Shown here: positions 45,948 to 56,932 of the stretch, piece by piece
Layout: every line of letters begins with the position of its first letter
Numbering within the stretch: position 1 is the stretch's first letter
Assembly: GCA_036320915.1 (NCBI GenBank)
Contig: JAXBDG010000005.1
Span: forward strand, 1,054,001 to 1,118,000
Origin: Linnemannia elongata
Lineage: Eukaryota > Mortierellomycota > Mortierellomycetes > Mortierellales > Mortierellaceae
Direction of reading: 5' to 3'
Length of the DNA stretch: 64,000 nucleotides
Made by a program: the position numbers and the translations under genes
The notes under the pieces: generated by a model
What the model saw: the letters and a program-made list of their open reading frames with translations, nothing else
What the model was told of the DNA's origin: nothing
Databases searched by the model: none

Positions 45948-48581
45948 ATGCCCTTCATTCGTCCACCCGCCTTCCGGCTACCGACATTCCAAAGAAGCCT
46001 CTCATCCCCAGCTAATGTCGCGTCATTAACAGCCCGAATCAAGACACTGAGTTCCGCCTTCCAACCAACGCGGTCACTCTCCCTCCTTGCACATGCCGCG
46101 TGCCGCCAGCCGCGCCTCGTCCTGGCACCAACAAGAGCCTCTGCCTTACTTTTCAATCAGTCTGCTGTGAATTCCTGGACACAACCCAATGTCCGCCATT
46201 TTGCATCTGCCACAGCCACTACAGCGGTCGATACAACAGAACGCGTCCAAAAGTTGCGCGAATTGATGAAGGATCCTCAGTACAATGTTACCGCCTTGTA
46301 AGTCGTGTCAAAATTGATGTTCGCCCTGGATAGTCAATGCCCGCTTTGAATTACGCGATAGATATCTTTCTTACAAAAAAAAACATCAATACCCTTTGTG
46401 ATCTTTTTTTTCTCCCTCCCGTTAGTGTTATTCCATCTGAAGACGCTCACCAAGTAAGTCCCACATCGTTCTTCTTGCTCAGTTTTAATCAAGAACCCTT
46501 TTCGCGGATCCTCATTAACCTCAAATTTCCTGCGTATTGTTAGAGTGAGTATGTTGCGGAATGCGATGAGAGACGAGGGTTCATCTCCGGATTCACAGGA
46601 TCAGCAGGACTGGCAGTCGTCTCGTTGGACTCTGCAGCACTATTCACTGACGGACGGTACTTCTTGCAGGCTTCTCAACAGTTGGACTCGAATTGGACGC
46701 TGATGAAGTCTGGACTTCCCGATGTCCCCACGTGGCAGGAATACCTCGTCAAGGTACAGAAGGTTTCGTTACAAGCGTGCCTGTGTGATGAAGCATAGGC
46801 AAGGTTGGAGGGCTAAACCTAACATGTTTTCTTTCTGGATTAATCGATATCTAGAACTTGCCAGCAGGATCAAGGATTGGCATCGATCCCCTCGTTTTTA
46901 CCGCCAGTAAGTTACGTGTTTTCTTTCTTGCGGCGCGAAGACCAGAACTAACTCTCATGCTCGTTTACCAAAGAAATCCGCGCACCAGTTAATTAGGTTC
47001 GCTCGTCTGTTGTCAACATATAGCGGATGCGGTCGAACTGGAGTCAGAACTCGCAAAAGTGGGATCCTCCCTGGTCCCCGTCTCTAACCTAGTCGACATG
47101 GTCTGGGAGCAACAACACGTCAACCACCCTCGCCCTTGTCGCCCGGTACGTCCATTAATGACGCTCACAACCGCAACCACTGGACGCACACACCTCGACA
47201 AAATCCAACAGCTCCGTAAGGATCTCGCACTGAAGGGTGTCACGGGATGCGTGGTCTCAGGGCTGGACGAGATTGCATGGTTGTTTAATATGCGCGGATC
47301 GGATGTTCATTGTAACCCGGTCTTTTTCGCGTATGCCATCGTTACGAAGGACAGGGTTGCGCTTTATTTGCAGAAGGAGGCTCTCTCAGAGGAGGTCAGG
47401 AGTCATCTGGGACCCACGGTGGAGATTAAGGATTATGAGACCATCTTTGAGGACCTCAAGACGAAGGCAGGAGAGTTGAAGGCCAAGAAAGAAAAGTGGT
47501 TGTTGGGAAGTCGAACCAATTTGGCGATGGCTGTTGCGTTGGGGAAGAACAACACTGTTGAGGCAAGGTCGCCCGTGATCGACGCCAAGGCGATCAAGAA
47601 CGAGACTGAGCTTTTTGGGATTCGACAGTGCCACCTTCGGGATGCGGCTGCTGTGATCAACTACTTTGCTTGGCTGGAGGATCAGCTTCTGAACAAGAAG
47701 GCTGTCCTTGATGAGGCCGATGGTGCTCAACGCCTCCAGGAATTCAGAGCGTACGTATCCATCAAAAGAATGAAAAGAAATGGACTGATAGAAGATGGCC
47801 ATAAAACTCACAAATGCTTCTTTTTATTACATTTAGTGAACAGAAGGGATATGTGGGACTATCATTCGACACGATTTCATCCTCAGGACCCAGCGGAGCC
47901 ATCATTCACTACAAACCGGAAAAACCAACTGCATCCCAGATCCACGCAGATCAAGTTTACCTCTGCGACTCTGGAGGGCAATACCGAGACGGTACCACCG
48001 ATATCACCCGTACCCTTCATTTCACTCACCCCACACCACACCAGAAACGATGTTTTACCAGAGTTCTTCAGGGCCATATCGCTATTGACTCGATTGTCTT
48101 CCCTGAGGGGACAACGGGTTACTTGTTAGATATCCTCTCTCGCCAGGCGTTGTGGTCTGACGGATTGGACTTCCGACACGGGACGGGACATGGTGTCGGG
48201 GCGTTTTTGAACGTCCATGAGGGGCCACACGGTTGTGGAGCCCGTCCGGCATTTAACGAAATCCCACTCAAACCAGGGATGACTCTAACAAACGAGCCTG
48301 GGTACTATGAAGATGGAGAGTTTGGGATCCGGATCGAGAATGTGCTTCTGGTTCGACCTATCGAGACGCGTCATCGGTTTGGAGGCAAACAGTACCTGGG
48401 GTTTGAACATGTTACGTTTGTTCCGATCCAGACGAGGATGATGGACATGGACCTGTTGTCGAAGAAGGAGGTTGAGTGGATTAATCGGTACCATGCTGAG
48501 TGCATTGAGAAAGTGGCGCCGTTTTTGGAGGAGGGTAGTCTTGGGATGAGGTGGTTGCAGCGTGAAGCCCAGCCTATCTAG
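45948..48581 (+). CDS. XPNPEP1: Xaa-Pro aminopeptidase (XPNPEP1 type) with mitochondrial extension
   Basis: Exons: 45948-46297, 46426-46453, 46544-46753, 46856-46907, 47024-47750 and 47837-48581 (703 aa). An M24B metallopeptidase that removes an N-terminal residue preceding proline. The match to human XPNPEP1 is strong: [62 protein letters not shown], and [12 protein letters not shown]. The dinuclear metal ligands are all present: Asp500 and Asp511 ([14 protein letters not shown]), His574 (HGTGHGVG), Glu609 ([10 protein letters not shown]) and Glu623 (GIRIEN). About 100 extra N-terminal residues are Arg/Ser/Ala-rich and lack acidic residues, as in mitochondrial presequences. An in-frame ATG (46266, LRELMKDPQ) sits where the human cytosolic protein begins. 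The second exon is only 28 nt but carries IPSEDAHQ. Confidence 0.95.
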
Positions 48582-48815
48582 CAACCTCGCACTGTACATT
48601 ATTTATGTTAAACATTTTGCACTGACATCTTGAACGAGAGTTTTTTTTGGGAGAAGGGGCATGGTTATTAGGCATGGTTATTATTAATGGTAAATTAATG
48701 ATAAATTAATGGTAAGGAATTAGATAGATTTTGTTCTACAAACACAAGAGGCGAAAGGAAACAAGAAACGAGACAAAAGAGGCAAAAGAAAGACATGCAT
48801 TGAAAAACCAAAAAC

Positions 48816-48866
<51 letters not shown>

Positions 48867-48883
48867 AGCAGTAGACGACTCCA
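48582..48883. other. Convergent 3' region with A49 tract
   Basis: About 300 bp between the aminopeptidase stop and the end of the large Ser-rich gene on the other strand. It contains ATAAATTAATGGTAA-type repeats near 48675-48715 and an uninterrupted A49 run (48817-48865). Confidence 0.6.
48817..48865. repeat. A49 homopolymer
   Basis: Forty-nine A residues on the plus strand (T49 just downstream of the stop of the minus-strand gene). It is the longest homopolymer in the window. Confidence 0.9.
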
Positions 48884-51800
48884 TCATGCCATGGATCGAA
48901 GGGTGTCACTCGAGATCCTCCGCTGCACAAAAGCCAGTGGCACATCCTCCTCCTCAGACTCTTCCGTTGAAAAGACTCCTCCCTTGGCCGACTTTTTCAA
49001 CGACTTCTTGCTTGTGGGTCCACCAACAGCCGCGGAGGCAGACATGACAGCAGGCGAAAAATTGGCAGCAGGTGTAGAAGAAGAGGACGCCTTCCAGTGG
49101 CGACGGCTCCTGATATCTTCCATACTATGTCTCGTCTGGAGATTGTGCCGGCTAACAGGGGAAGGTGCCCTCACGATCCAAGCAATGTTCTCCGATCGTC
49201 CTCCGACGACCCCGCTAGCAGCAGCACCACCGTTGTTACCGCCACCCGTCATCATGCCAACCTGTTGGACATGATACCCACCACTGGAGAGGGACCGCTG
49301 AGGCAGGTTAGCTCTCTTAGCAGACTGAACGCTCGGGTTCATCGACGCGCTGACGTTCGAAAGCATCGCTGTGGCATTACCATCAGCATCAAGAGTAGGT
49401 GACAAGGGAGGAGAGGGCAATCCCTGCTGCTGTTGCTGTTGCTTGCGGTACATGGAAGATCCAGACGAAGGAGGCAGAGGAGGTGGGGACACACGACCAG
49501 AAGAGTTGTAGTCAAGATTGGACCGACTGCGCGCCTGGACTGCCTGACCTTCCAGATAGCTGATCGTATGATGAGAGTTCTGAATGTGAGGCAGTGTGTA
49601 GGAGGAGACTGATCCTGCAGACACGACACGGGTGTGGTGGGAGGGGAAGGTCGTGGCGGACGAGGAAGATGGCGAATGATGACTTTGCGCAGTGTAGGAC
49701 GATCGCTTATTGTTACTGTTGTTTGCTGCAGGGGCGGTATTTGGGGGCAAGGGTGGTGGTGTACTAGTATTAATGCTACTGTTATTGTTGGTAGTGTTGA
49801 CAGATCCTGTAGAGATTATAGGTTTTGCAGTGGAGGTGGAGGTGGCTGCCGAGAAGGGGTTGCGGAAAAGAGGCGAGAGTGGGGGAGTGAGGAGTCCAGC
49901 GGGAAGAGACCCATTGCCATCCTGAGATGCAGACGATATAGCTCCCGTTGATGTCGTCGACGTCGAGGCAGAGGTAGATGTTGAGGCAGTAGTCTGACTA
50001 CGGTGACCAAAGGGCGCAAAAGGGAAGGAGCTCCAAGCTGAAGAACTCTCCGAGGTAGCAGGAGGCGTCTTCACAGTTGCCAGAGGGATCAAAGGACGAG
50101 TGACCACATCGGAACGACCGGACCGAACTGTCGTGAACGTCGAAGTAGCAAAGCGAGGACGCGTGCCCACCAGTTGGGACTGCAACCAGGCCTGATCCTG
50201 CTCCGAGACCCCAGTCACCTGGTCTGCGCCGCCGTTACCGCCAATCACCATTGACATCTGCTGTCTCATCCGGAGCTGAAGTTGCTGCTGATAGAGCAAT
50301 CCCTTGCGTCCCGTCGTTCTCTTGGGGAGGATTACAGTTGGCGCTTGCTGGACCGATCCAGGTTGAAAGTCGACATTGCTCTCCTCGATTCCTTGTTGGT
50401 TGTCCTCAGAGGCAGAATCGACCGCGGCGGGAGCTAGATTCTTGCGGCCTGCGGAAGATGACAGTGTGGTAGTGCTGTTGTTAGAATTCTTCTCTAGGTT
50501 GATAAGCGGATAGGTTGGGATCCGCAGAAGGGGAAGTCGCTCCTTGATAACCGAGATTTGGGAAGGTGCTGGGGTTGCCGCAGCGGGGGTTGTTGTTGAG
50601 TTGGATGACCATCCAGATTCGCCGCCGCTATTGTTGCTGCTGCTCTTATTGGCCTGGCTGCGACTCTGAAGTGAAAACACAAGCGACCGCTTCGACCTGG
50701 GTTCCTTATCTCCGGAAGTCGATGTTGAAGTAGACACGGTCTTGGAGGATGAGCGCACGGGGATCATGGACTCTTGGACAGACTCGATTGGAGACGCGGG
50801 AACAGGGATGTGTGACAAGGACGGTTGCTGCGATAGGAGTTGCTGCTGTTGTTGAAGTTTGCTCCGTTGCTGCTGAGCCATGATCATCGTGTTGGCAATG
50901 TCGAGCCGAGGAGGGAACTGAGCGGCCGACATAGCCACATAGAACTCTGCAATCTCGCTGCAATGCTTGTTTGTGATGCCACGGCGAAGCTGCAAAAGGA
51001 TCAAGTGCAACAACACCGCATGGCGGAATGGCCGTTTCTCCCGCTCGCGGAGCTTGCGCAGGGTATGGATGTAGGCCAGTCGCTTGAGCATCATTGCCCT
51101 CGGGTCTGCCAGAGCCATAATCATTCCAGGAGGCGTGTGACCAACAGCACTAGGTGCAAGATTGGCTAGCTGACTTAAGGCTATCTCGGCATGGGCCAAG
51201 GGTGGGCTCACTGGGGGTGTGGTCAATGGAGACACAGTGGTGGGTTTGGACTTGTTCGAGGAGCCAGTGGGCAAGAGTGTCATCAGGCTACTAGGGATCT
51301 TGATCCCACCGGACTTCATGAGCGCGGGCGACCGATATGACTTGAAGGCAGGTTCAGGTGTTGGAGGCATGGTGGAAAAGAACGATGCTCCACTGACGGG
51401 CGAGAGCGATGAGTCGTCGTCGGATGACTCTTCCTCTGAATCGATCGACGATGTTGACGAGTCCGAATCGGTCGAGTACGTCGAGGTCGACTTCAAGGAG
51501 CGGTTCTTTTGACTGAACTTGCTTCGCGATGAACGAGACGACACAGGGGAGCGAGGGGATGGAGGAGACGAAGGCGGCGAGGAGGCGTTGACGATCTTTG
51601 GCATCATGTCGGGGTCGGCGCGCGGGTAGGCATCCTCAAAGGCAAGACTCAGGTTGTGCTGGTCAAAGTACGACGGTGGCATCACAAAGTCTGACACCAA
51701 GCCCTCGCATAAGCTAGCAGCAAAGTCAAGCACTGCAGCCTCAGGCTTAACTGATGTCTTGCCTCCGTTTGTTTCCGACGGTGCTGCTGTGGTGATCTCG

Positions 51801-53299
51801 TCATCATCATCATCAATTGATGATGAGGAGGAAGTGGGCGAAGCAAAGGGGAACGAATCTTCAGATCCATGCGACGAAGGTGGCGTCAACAGCTGGTGGA
51901 CAGGGGCGGCAGCGGGCTTGATTTTGGTGTCGACAGTAGGTCGGCCACTCTGCTCAGAGGGAGAGGAAGAGGGGATGGGGGGGGCAAAGGAGGTGCATGC
52001 TGACGGAGGCACGACTTCATCTGCAGGAGCCGTCATCATCAACATCATCGACACGGGGCCAGATACTGCAGCTTTACTCTTGGGCGCAATTTTGAAGGGG
52101 TCGAATGTATCTGGGCCAAATAGGTCATCTGTGGGACTCATCCGGGGGCTCTGCATGATGGGCACCGTCTTTTGATTTGCAGGAAGCACGGGTTGCGTCA
52201 GCGGAGGCGAAATGCGCATTCTAGGCCGTGTTGGCGGCTTTTCTGTTGACAGTGTGACGACTGCTGCTGGTGTAGTTGACGAAGAAGAAGATGTAGTAGT
52301 TGCCATTGTTGCCGAATTACTGCTGGCGTCCGCCTCTTGATTTGAAGACCACTCGTAATCATCGTCGACATTCGAGTTGGTGCTGGCGCGCCTGTCCTGT
52401 TTCTTGGGATTAGAGTTGAATAGCCGGTCCTTCCAACTTGTGCGCTGATTCCTGTGGAGGCTGGAATATGTGCCGATGGGAGCCAACACGTTCGAATAAT
52501 ACTCAGAGGTTTGTGAACCAACAGGGAGGTCAGGACAGGAGGTCGCAGGTTTAGCGGGCGATCGAGGGTTAGTCGAGTCGAAATGAGAGCTCCTCGGGCT
52601 ATATTGCTGGACAGATGAAGCAGAAACGGGGAAATGGTCGGAAGATGGGAGGTCGAAATAAGGAAGGGGAGTGCAGGCATAAGGAACGGGGGTGGTGAGG
52701 GGTTGGGGGGCGCTAATGGGGCCGATTGTCCTCACTTTTGCAGTGCTCTTGGAGTTTGACTTTGAGGAGGAGAGGCTGGAGGTCCATCGGCGAATATGGC
52801 TCATGGGTGAGATAGATGTGGAGGAAGTGGAAAGTGCGGTGCTGGGAGGAGGAGTAGTGCTGGATGAAGGGAGGGCGGCAGTGGTGAAAGATAAACTTGA
52901 CTCTGTATTAGCAGTATTAGGATGGCTGTTACTGTTGTTGTTGTTGTTGTTGTTGTTGATGTTATTGTTATTGTTATCGCTGTGTTTGCCGATGGTATGG
53001 AGAGAAGTTGTTCGGATGGCTAATGGGCGTGTCTTTGTGTGGTGTCTAGACCCCAAAGAAAGCGTGCTATGGGGCGCTTTCGATGGGGGCGCTTTCGATG
53101 GGGGCGTTACTGCAGTCATTGCCGCCACTTGCGACGAGTCGGATGCGATTGTGGAGTCCTTGACAATCCTACCATTCCCACTACTGTAGTCGCGCAAGTG
53201 GTGGGAATCCATTGACGTAAGAGTTGCTTCGCTCACAATGGTAGTGTCGGCCTTGTAGTCTTCGGGCCGGACAACGTTCTGGCTCATGATGGTGGGCAT
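48884..53299 (-). CDS. Very large Ser/Thr/Pro-rich protein of unknown function
   Basis: One uninterrupted frame of 1471 codons, intronless as read. Start MPTIMSQNVVRPEDYK; a second Met at 53287 is equally possible. Most of the protein is disordered, with Asn (from TTG/ATT repeats), Gln, Ser and Thr runs. One island, about residues 725-800, is different: basic, helical and low in Ser (DPRAMMLKRLAYIHTLRKLR, KRPFRHAVLLHLILLQLRRG, EIAEFYVAMSAAQFPPRLD), and is probably a small folded domain. The C-terminus has the acidic motif EESEEEDVPLAFVQRR, of a kind seen in several fungal regulatory proteins. Many SP and TP sites suggest phosphoregulation. I do not recognise the family; a transcription or signalling scaffold is only a guess. 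Confidence 0.75.
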   Translation of the reverse strand: MPTIMSQNVVRPEDYKADTTIVSEATLTSMDSHHLRDYSSGNGRIVKDSTIASDSSQVAAMTAVTPPSKAPPSKAPHSTLSLGSRHHTKTRPLAIRTTSLHTIGKHSDNNNNNINNNNNNNNSNSHPNTANTESSLSFTTAALPSSSTTPPPSTALSTSSTSISPMSHIRRWTSSLSSSKSNSKSTAKVRTIGPISAPQPLTTPVPYACTPLPYFDLPSSDHFPVSASSVQQYSPRSSHFDSTNPRSPAKPATSCPDLPVGSQTSEYYSNVLAPIGTYSSLHRNQRTSWKDRLFNSNPKKQDRRASTNSNVDDDYEWSSNQEADASSNSATMATTTSSSSSTTPAAVVTLSTEKPPTRPRMRISPPLTQPVLPANQKTVPIMQSPRMSPTDDLFGPDTFDPFKIAPKSKAAVSGPVSMMLMMTAPADEVVPPSACTSFAPPIPSSSPSEQSGRPTVDTKIKPAAAPVHQLLTPPSSHGSEDSFPFASPTSSSSSIDDDDDEITTAAPSETNGGKTSVKPEAAVLDFAASLCEGLVSDFVMPPSYFDQHNLSLAFEDAYPRADPDMMPKIVNASSPPSSPPSPRSPVSSRSSRSKFSQKNRSLKSTSTYSTDSDSSTSSIDSEEESSDDDSSLSPVSGASFFSTMPPTPEPAFKSYRSPALMKSGGIKIPSSLMTLLPTGSSNKSKPTTVSPLTTPPVSPPLAHAEIALSQLANLAPSAVGHTPPGMIMALADPRAMMLKRLAYIHTLRKLREREKRPFRHAVLLHLILLQLRRGITNKHCSEIAEFYVAMSAAQFPPRLDIANTMIMAQQQRSKLQQQQQLLSQQPSLSHIPVPASPIESVQESMIPVRSSSKTVSTSTSTSGDKEPRSKRSLVFSLQSRSQANKSSSNNSGGESGWSSNSTTTPAAATPAPSQISVIKERLPLLRIPTYPLINLEKNSNNSTTTLSSSAGRKNLAPAAVDSASEDNQQGIEESNVDFQPGSVQQAPTVILPKRTTGRKGLLYQQQLQLRMRQQMSMVIGGNGGADQVTGVSEQDQAWLQSQLVGTRPRFATSTFTTVRSGRSDVVTRPLIPLATVKTPPATSESSSAWSSFPFAPFGHRSQTTASTSTSASTSTTSTGAISSASQDGNGSLPAGLLTPPLSPLFRNPFSAATSTSTAKPIISTGSVNTTNNNSSINTSTPPPLPPNTAPAANNSNNKRSSYTAQSHHSPSSSSATTFPSHHTRVVSAGSVSSYTLPHIQNSHHTISYLEGQAVQARSRSNLDYNSSGRVSPPPLPPSSGSSMYRKQQQQQQGLPSPPLSPTLDADGNATAMLSNVSASMNPSVQSAKRANLPQRSLSSGGYHVQQVGMMTGGGNNGGAAASGVVGGRSENIAWIVRAPSPVSRHNLQTRHSMEDIRSRRHWKASSSSTPAANFSPAVMSASAAVGGPTSKKSLKKSAKGGVFSTEESEEEDVPLAFVQRRISSDTLRSMA
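52935..52980. repeat. TTG/TTA trinucleotide repeat encoding poly-Asn
   Basis: (TTG)n with TTA interruptions on the plus strand. On the coding minus strand it encodes an Asn run of about 15 residues near residue 110 of the large Ser-rich protein. Confidence 0.85.
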
Positions 53300-54621
53300 G
53301 GTGAGAGGAGAGGGTGCTTTATGGGTCCTAAGAACGCGTTGTGCTTAATGGAGCGGATGGGTGCAGTGGAGTCTCAAAACCCTATTTTTGTCGAGCGCCT
53401 AGAAGGTGAGCAGCCTGGTGGATAGACAATAATTTAGATGGAGAGGGTGGTGGTGGAGATGGGTAGATGAATAGATATATAGAGATCGAAAAAGGGTCAG
53501 CTATTTTGGACGCGGAAATGGGTGCAATTGGCTTCCTTGAACCAAGACAACCGCAAAGCGCATCATCTATCTGACACCCTCTCTCCTTCATTCCCTCTTT
53601 CTTTATGTGTGTGTATTGCTATGTGGTGCGCGTGTCGTGTGCATCATCCTTGAGTTAAAGTTGTGCGTACATACAAGTACGCCTAAAAAAAAAAAAAAAA
53701 GGACGCAAGTTTTGAAGGGGTCCATGGCCCGTGTTCCCGGATATGAAAAAGATCAACAGACAGCCTGAGATAAAAACGACACTCAGTCGCACAATCAGCA
53801 GCCAAAGTCATGTTGTCTGTGCTCAGTTCAGGTCCCCCTCATCGGTATCACAGTGGTGTGATAGACGCAAAAAAATGTCCATTGCAATGTAAGAAACCGT
53901 TGTTGATTAGCAAAGGTGCAAGGATAGGTGACTTGAGAACGGCGGGAAAGGGGAGGCAAATGATAAACATGTATTGACAGCGTTGAACACTCCTTATGCG
54001 CCCCCACATAAAGGAGCCAGCAGTTGGTCAATTCATCTGTAAACGCTTTGCATACGTTATTGAGCTGTCAGTCCAATCGATTCATTGGTGTGTTGAAAAA
54101 AAAGGTTGAGCAGAACCTTGAGTTCGCTCGCGTGCATAACACCGACCACCCGTTCAACTTGCCTTTGCAAATGGTGTTACAAATAAAAGCGTCTTTTTGT
54201 ATTGGATGGCGCGCGCGCGGTCCAAAGGCTTAGTTGACTAACGCTCGTTGAAAGATACAGGGAAAACTCGAAGATAAATACGTAGGACAAGGAGGAAGTA
54301 GGGAAGGGAAACGGTGGTGGGTGAAAACTGAAAATGTTGGAGAAAAAGGGTGGGAGGGTTGGTGTGTTCGACGAAGAGGAAACAAGGAGCGTAAAGAAAA
54401 AGAAAAGAAAAAAAAAAGACTGCCAGGACACAGAGAAATGGAATAAGGGGAGAGGAGTGTGGGTGTGCTGGGTGGACTGGAATGAGAGATTGAGTGAATC
54501 AGGTTGGGGTTGAATGCAAGGAATGAGGACGAGGTAAGTGGAGAAACAAACGAGGGTATGAAGGGGGAGCGAAGGAAGGATGCGGTATAGGGTACAAGTG
54601 GCGAGGGGAATTACAAGGGGA

Positions 54622-54700
54622 AAATAAATAAATAAATAAATAAAAGGAAAAGTGAAAGTGAAAGTGAAAAGAAAAAGAAAGAGAAAGAGAAAGAGAGCGA
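54622..54700. repeat. AAAT repeat followed by GTGAAA and GAAA repeats
   Basis: Adjacent short tandem repeats: about five AAAT/AATA units, then AGTGAA units, then GAAA/GAGAAA units. All are purine-dominated on the plus strand. Confidence 0.85.
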
Positions 54701-55088
54701 GATGCGTTCTGCGTGGTGTTGGTTGCCCTGGAGGAGATGATGATGAATAAGTCTGGGAGGCAGGAAAGGGGACTGACGGGGTTATGGGCAGAAAGGAGAG
54801 GAGAAGGAAAGGAGGAGGGCTACTGCGAATTGGTGTTGAGCAAAGGAAGGTCGTAATCGTCGCCGTAGGGATGGGAGAGGGTGAGGGGGATCTAGGTCAA
54901 GGAAAAGGTGTATCAAGAAAAGACGAGGGAAATGAATGGATGAATCAAAGATACGATATGATGAGAAGAACGAGCAAGGATGAATGGAAAGGAGGGAAAG
55001 TGGGGAGCGAGCGAGAGAGGGGAAAGGGAGCAGAACCAAGGGACACAAAAAGTGGGGTTCAAGGAAGTACGAGAGAGAGTGGAAAGAC

Positions 55089-55115
55089 AAAAAAAAAAAA
55101 AAAAAAAAAAAAAAA
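55089..55115. repeat. A homopolymer of about 27
   Basis: Uninterrupted A run in the gene-poor region. Confidence 0.85.
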
Positions 55116-55636
55116 GGCGCAAGAAAAGATCGCTCAAAAAGGACGTGTCATGTAGGAAGATGGGCATGTGTGTATAGAGCGTGAATTCTATATATTTACC
55201 AAAACAGAGAGCAGGAGCGACAAAGAGAGTGAGTGGTAAGGACTGGACTTGCTCAGAGGGAATAAGAGGAGGAGGAGGAGAAAAGGGTAAAAGAGAAAGC
55301 GAAAGTGGAAAAGGAAAAAACGAAAGAGAGACAAGAAAAAGAAACGTGAGTATGGATGGAGAATGATGTTAATGAATGACTCGGAGATGGCAAGATACTA
55401 TAGAATACAGGAGAGCGCGACATGAGTGTGATATGAATATAGCCGTCCGTCAAGAATGAAAGGCAAACTATGAAGAGGGAAAGAAGAAGAGAAAGAAAAT
55501 ACACATGCTCGCTAACTAACAAACCAACTACACACACAACAATAGAATAGAAAAGTCCAACGAGACCCGACAGATCGAAAGAAGAGGAAACAAACAAATT
55601 CAGGACAAAAAGAGAGAGTCGAGGAGACGGAGGAGT

Positions 55637-55657
55637 GGGGGGGGGGGGGGGGGGGGG
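55637..55657. repeat. G21 homopolymer
   Basis: Twenty-one consecutive G on the plus strand, within purine-only flanks. It is capable of forming a G-quadruplex. Confidence 0.9.
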
Positions 55658-55759
55658 AGACGACGAGAGAAAAGAGAGCGAGGAAACAGAGAAAGACAAT
55701 AAGAAGGAGAGAGGGAAAGGAGAGAGAGGGAGAGAAAAGAGAGATACACTTACATTCAC

Positions 55760-55835
55760 ATCAAATATACATATGTTCATACATACATTCAAACATATAT
55801 TCATACATACATTCAAACATATATTCATACACACA
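55760..55835. repeat. 24-bp tandem repeat, about 2.5 copies
   Basis: The unit CATACATACATTCAAACATATATT is repeated with a diverged leading copy. It is AT-rich and interrupts the otherwise purine-rich strand. Confidence 0.8.
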
Positions 55836-55938
55836 CTCGCTTGCACGGAGACAGGTTGAGAAAGAAATGAGGAGGAAGAGAAAGAACAAAAGGAAGGAAG
55901 CAAGGAAGGATAGAATATGATAGTAAGAGAAGAAAAAG

Positions 55939-55972
<34 letters not shown>
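55939..55972. repeat. A34 homopolymer
   Basis: Uninterrupted A run at the right end of the main purine-rich block. Confidence 0.88.
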
Positions 55973-55974
<2 letters not shown>

Positions 55975-56621
55975 GATCCACGGCCTCAAAGACGCAGGAG
56001 AATGCATGCAAAAACTAAAATGTACTCTTAATCGTGGGTGCAATGGTTCATCCGTCGGGTTATTTTCATGTCTTTTCTTGACTGATGCACGCGGGCACAC
56101 GCACGCACATACACATGCTAAATAATATCAGACAAGAGTAAAAGAGAACGACAAAGGAAGGAAAACAAAGGCAAAGAAGAGAGAAGGAATGTAATAATTG
56201 ACCTTGCAAATGTGAGACATGGCTGATGTAGCGGCAAAGAAAAGACCAGACCCTTCATTTCTCCCATTCCCTGTGTCCGCATTACTCGTATTACCCTTGT
56301 ATTCATCAAGGTATGCGTGAAGACCATATTACCAGCGGAAAGAGGCACATCAAAGGAGGGGGAGAAAGGCTTAACATCATGCAGAGAACGAGCCCGGCGA
56401 AATAAAATAATAAAAAAGGCAAAAGGAGATTGTAACAGAAGCTCATGAGCGGCCCATCGGTTCAAACAATGCCAGTCACGCAATTTTGTTCGAAACTTGC
56501 TGCAAGAAAAAAAAAAGCACCAGTCAGCCGCGACATCTCACTCAGACGCGTCGTTAATTTCATCAATAAAATCAAACTAAGCAATTTGATGCACCTACGT
56601 TTTATCAGTGATCCAAACAAG

Positions 56622-56653
56622 GTTGATCACTGGTCGATCACTGGTCGATCAAC
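56622..56653. repeat. 11-bp repeat flanked by inverted GTTGATC/GATCAAC
   Basis: GATCACTGGTC occurs twice in tandem (56625-56646) and is followed by GATCAAC, which is the inverted complement of GTTGATC at 56622-56628. The arrangement could be a protein-binding site or a small hairpin. Confidence 0.6.
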
Positions 56654-56888
56654 TCTCCCATTCATTCTCACAGTTCCTAGTAACTGCCAGTGAATTCATC
56701 TCACCTTATCCAACAACAATCATCAACTTTTGTTATTGCCCCGCTTTCATGTATGGCTTGTCCATGCCATGTCATGTCTCAATCCGCTATTGTCATTTAG
56801 TTGGCTCTCTCGTTCGCCATTCGATATCATCAGGCATGCGGGGATACATAGCTTGTTTCTGCTCCTGTGTCTAATGAAGAACGCTCTC

Positions 56889-56890
<2 letters not shown>

Positions 56891-56931
<41 letters not shown>
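56891..56931. repeat. T41 homopolymer
   Basis: Uninterrupted T run on the plus strand, opposite in strand sense to the A runs around it. Confidence 0.88.

Positions 56932-56932
<1 letters not shown>

Noticed and set aside
55253..56011. 252-codon frame on the minus strand in the gene-poor region
   Set aside because: Translation is Phe/Ser/Leu/Val homopolymer derived from A, G and GA repeats.
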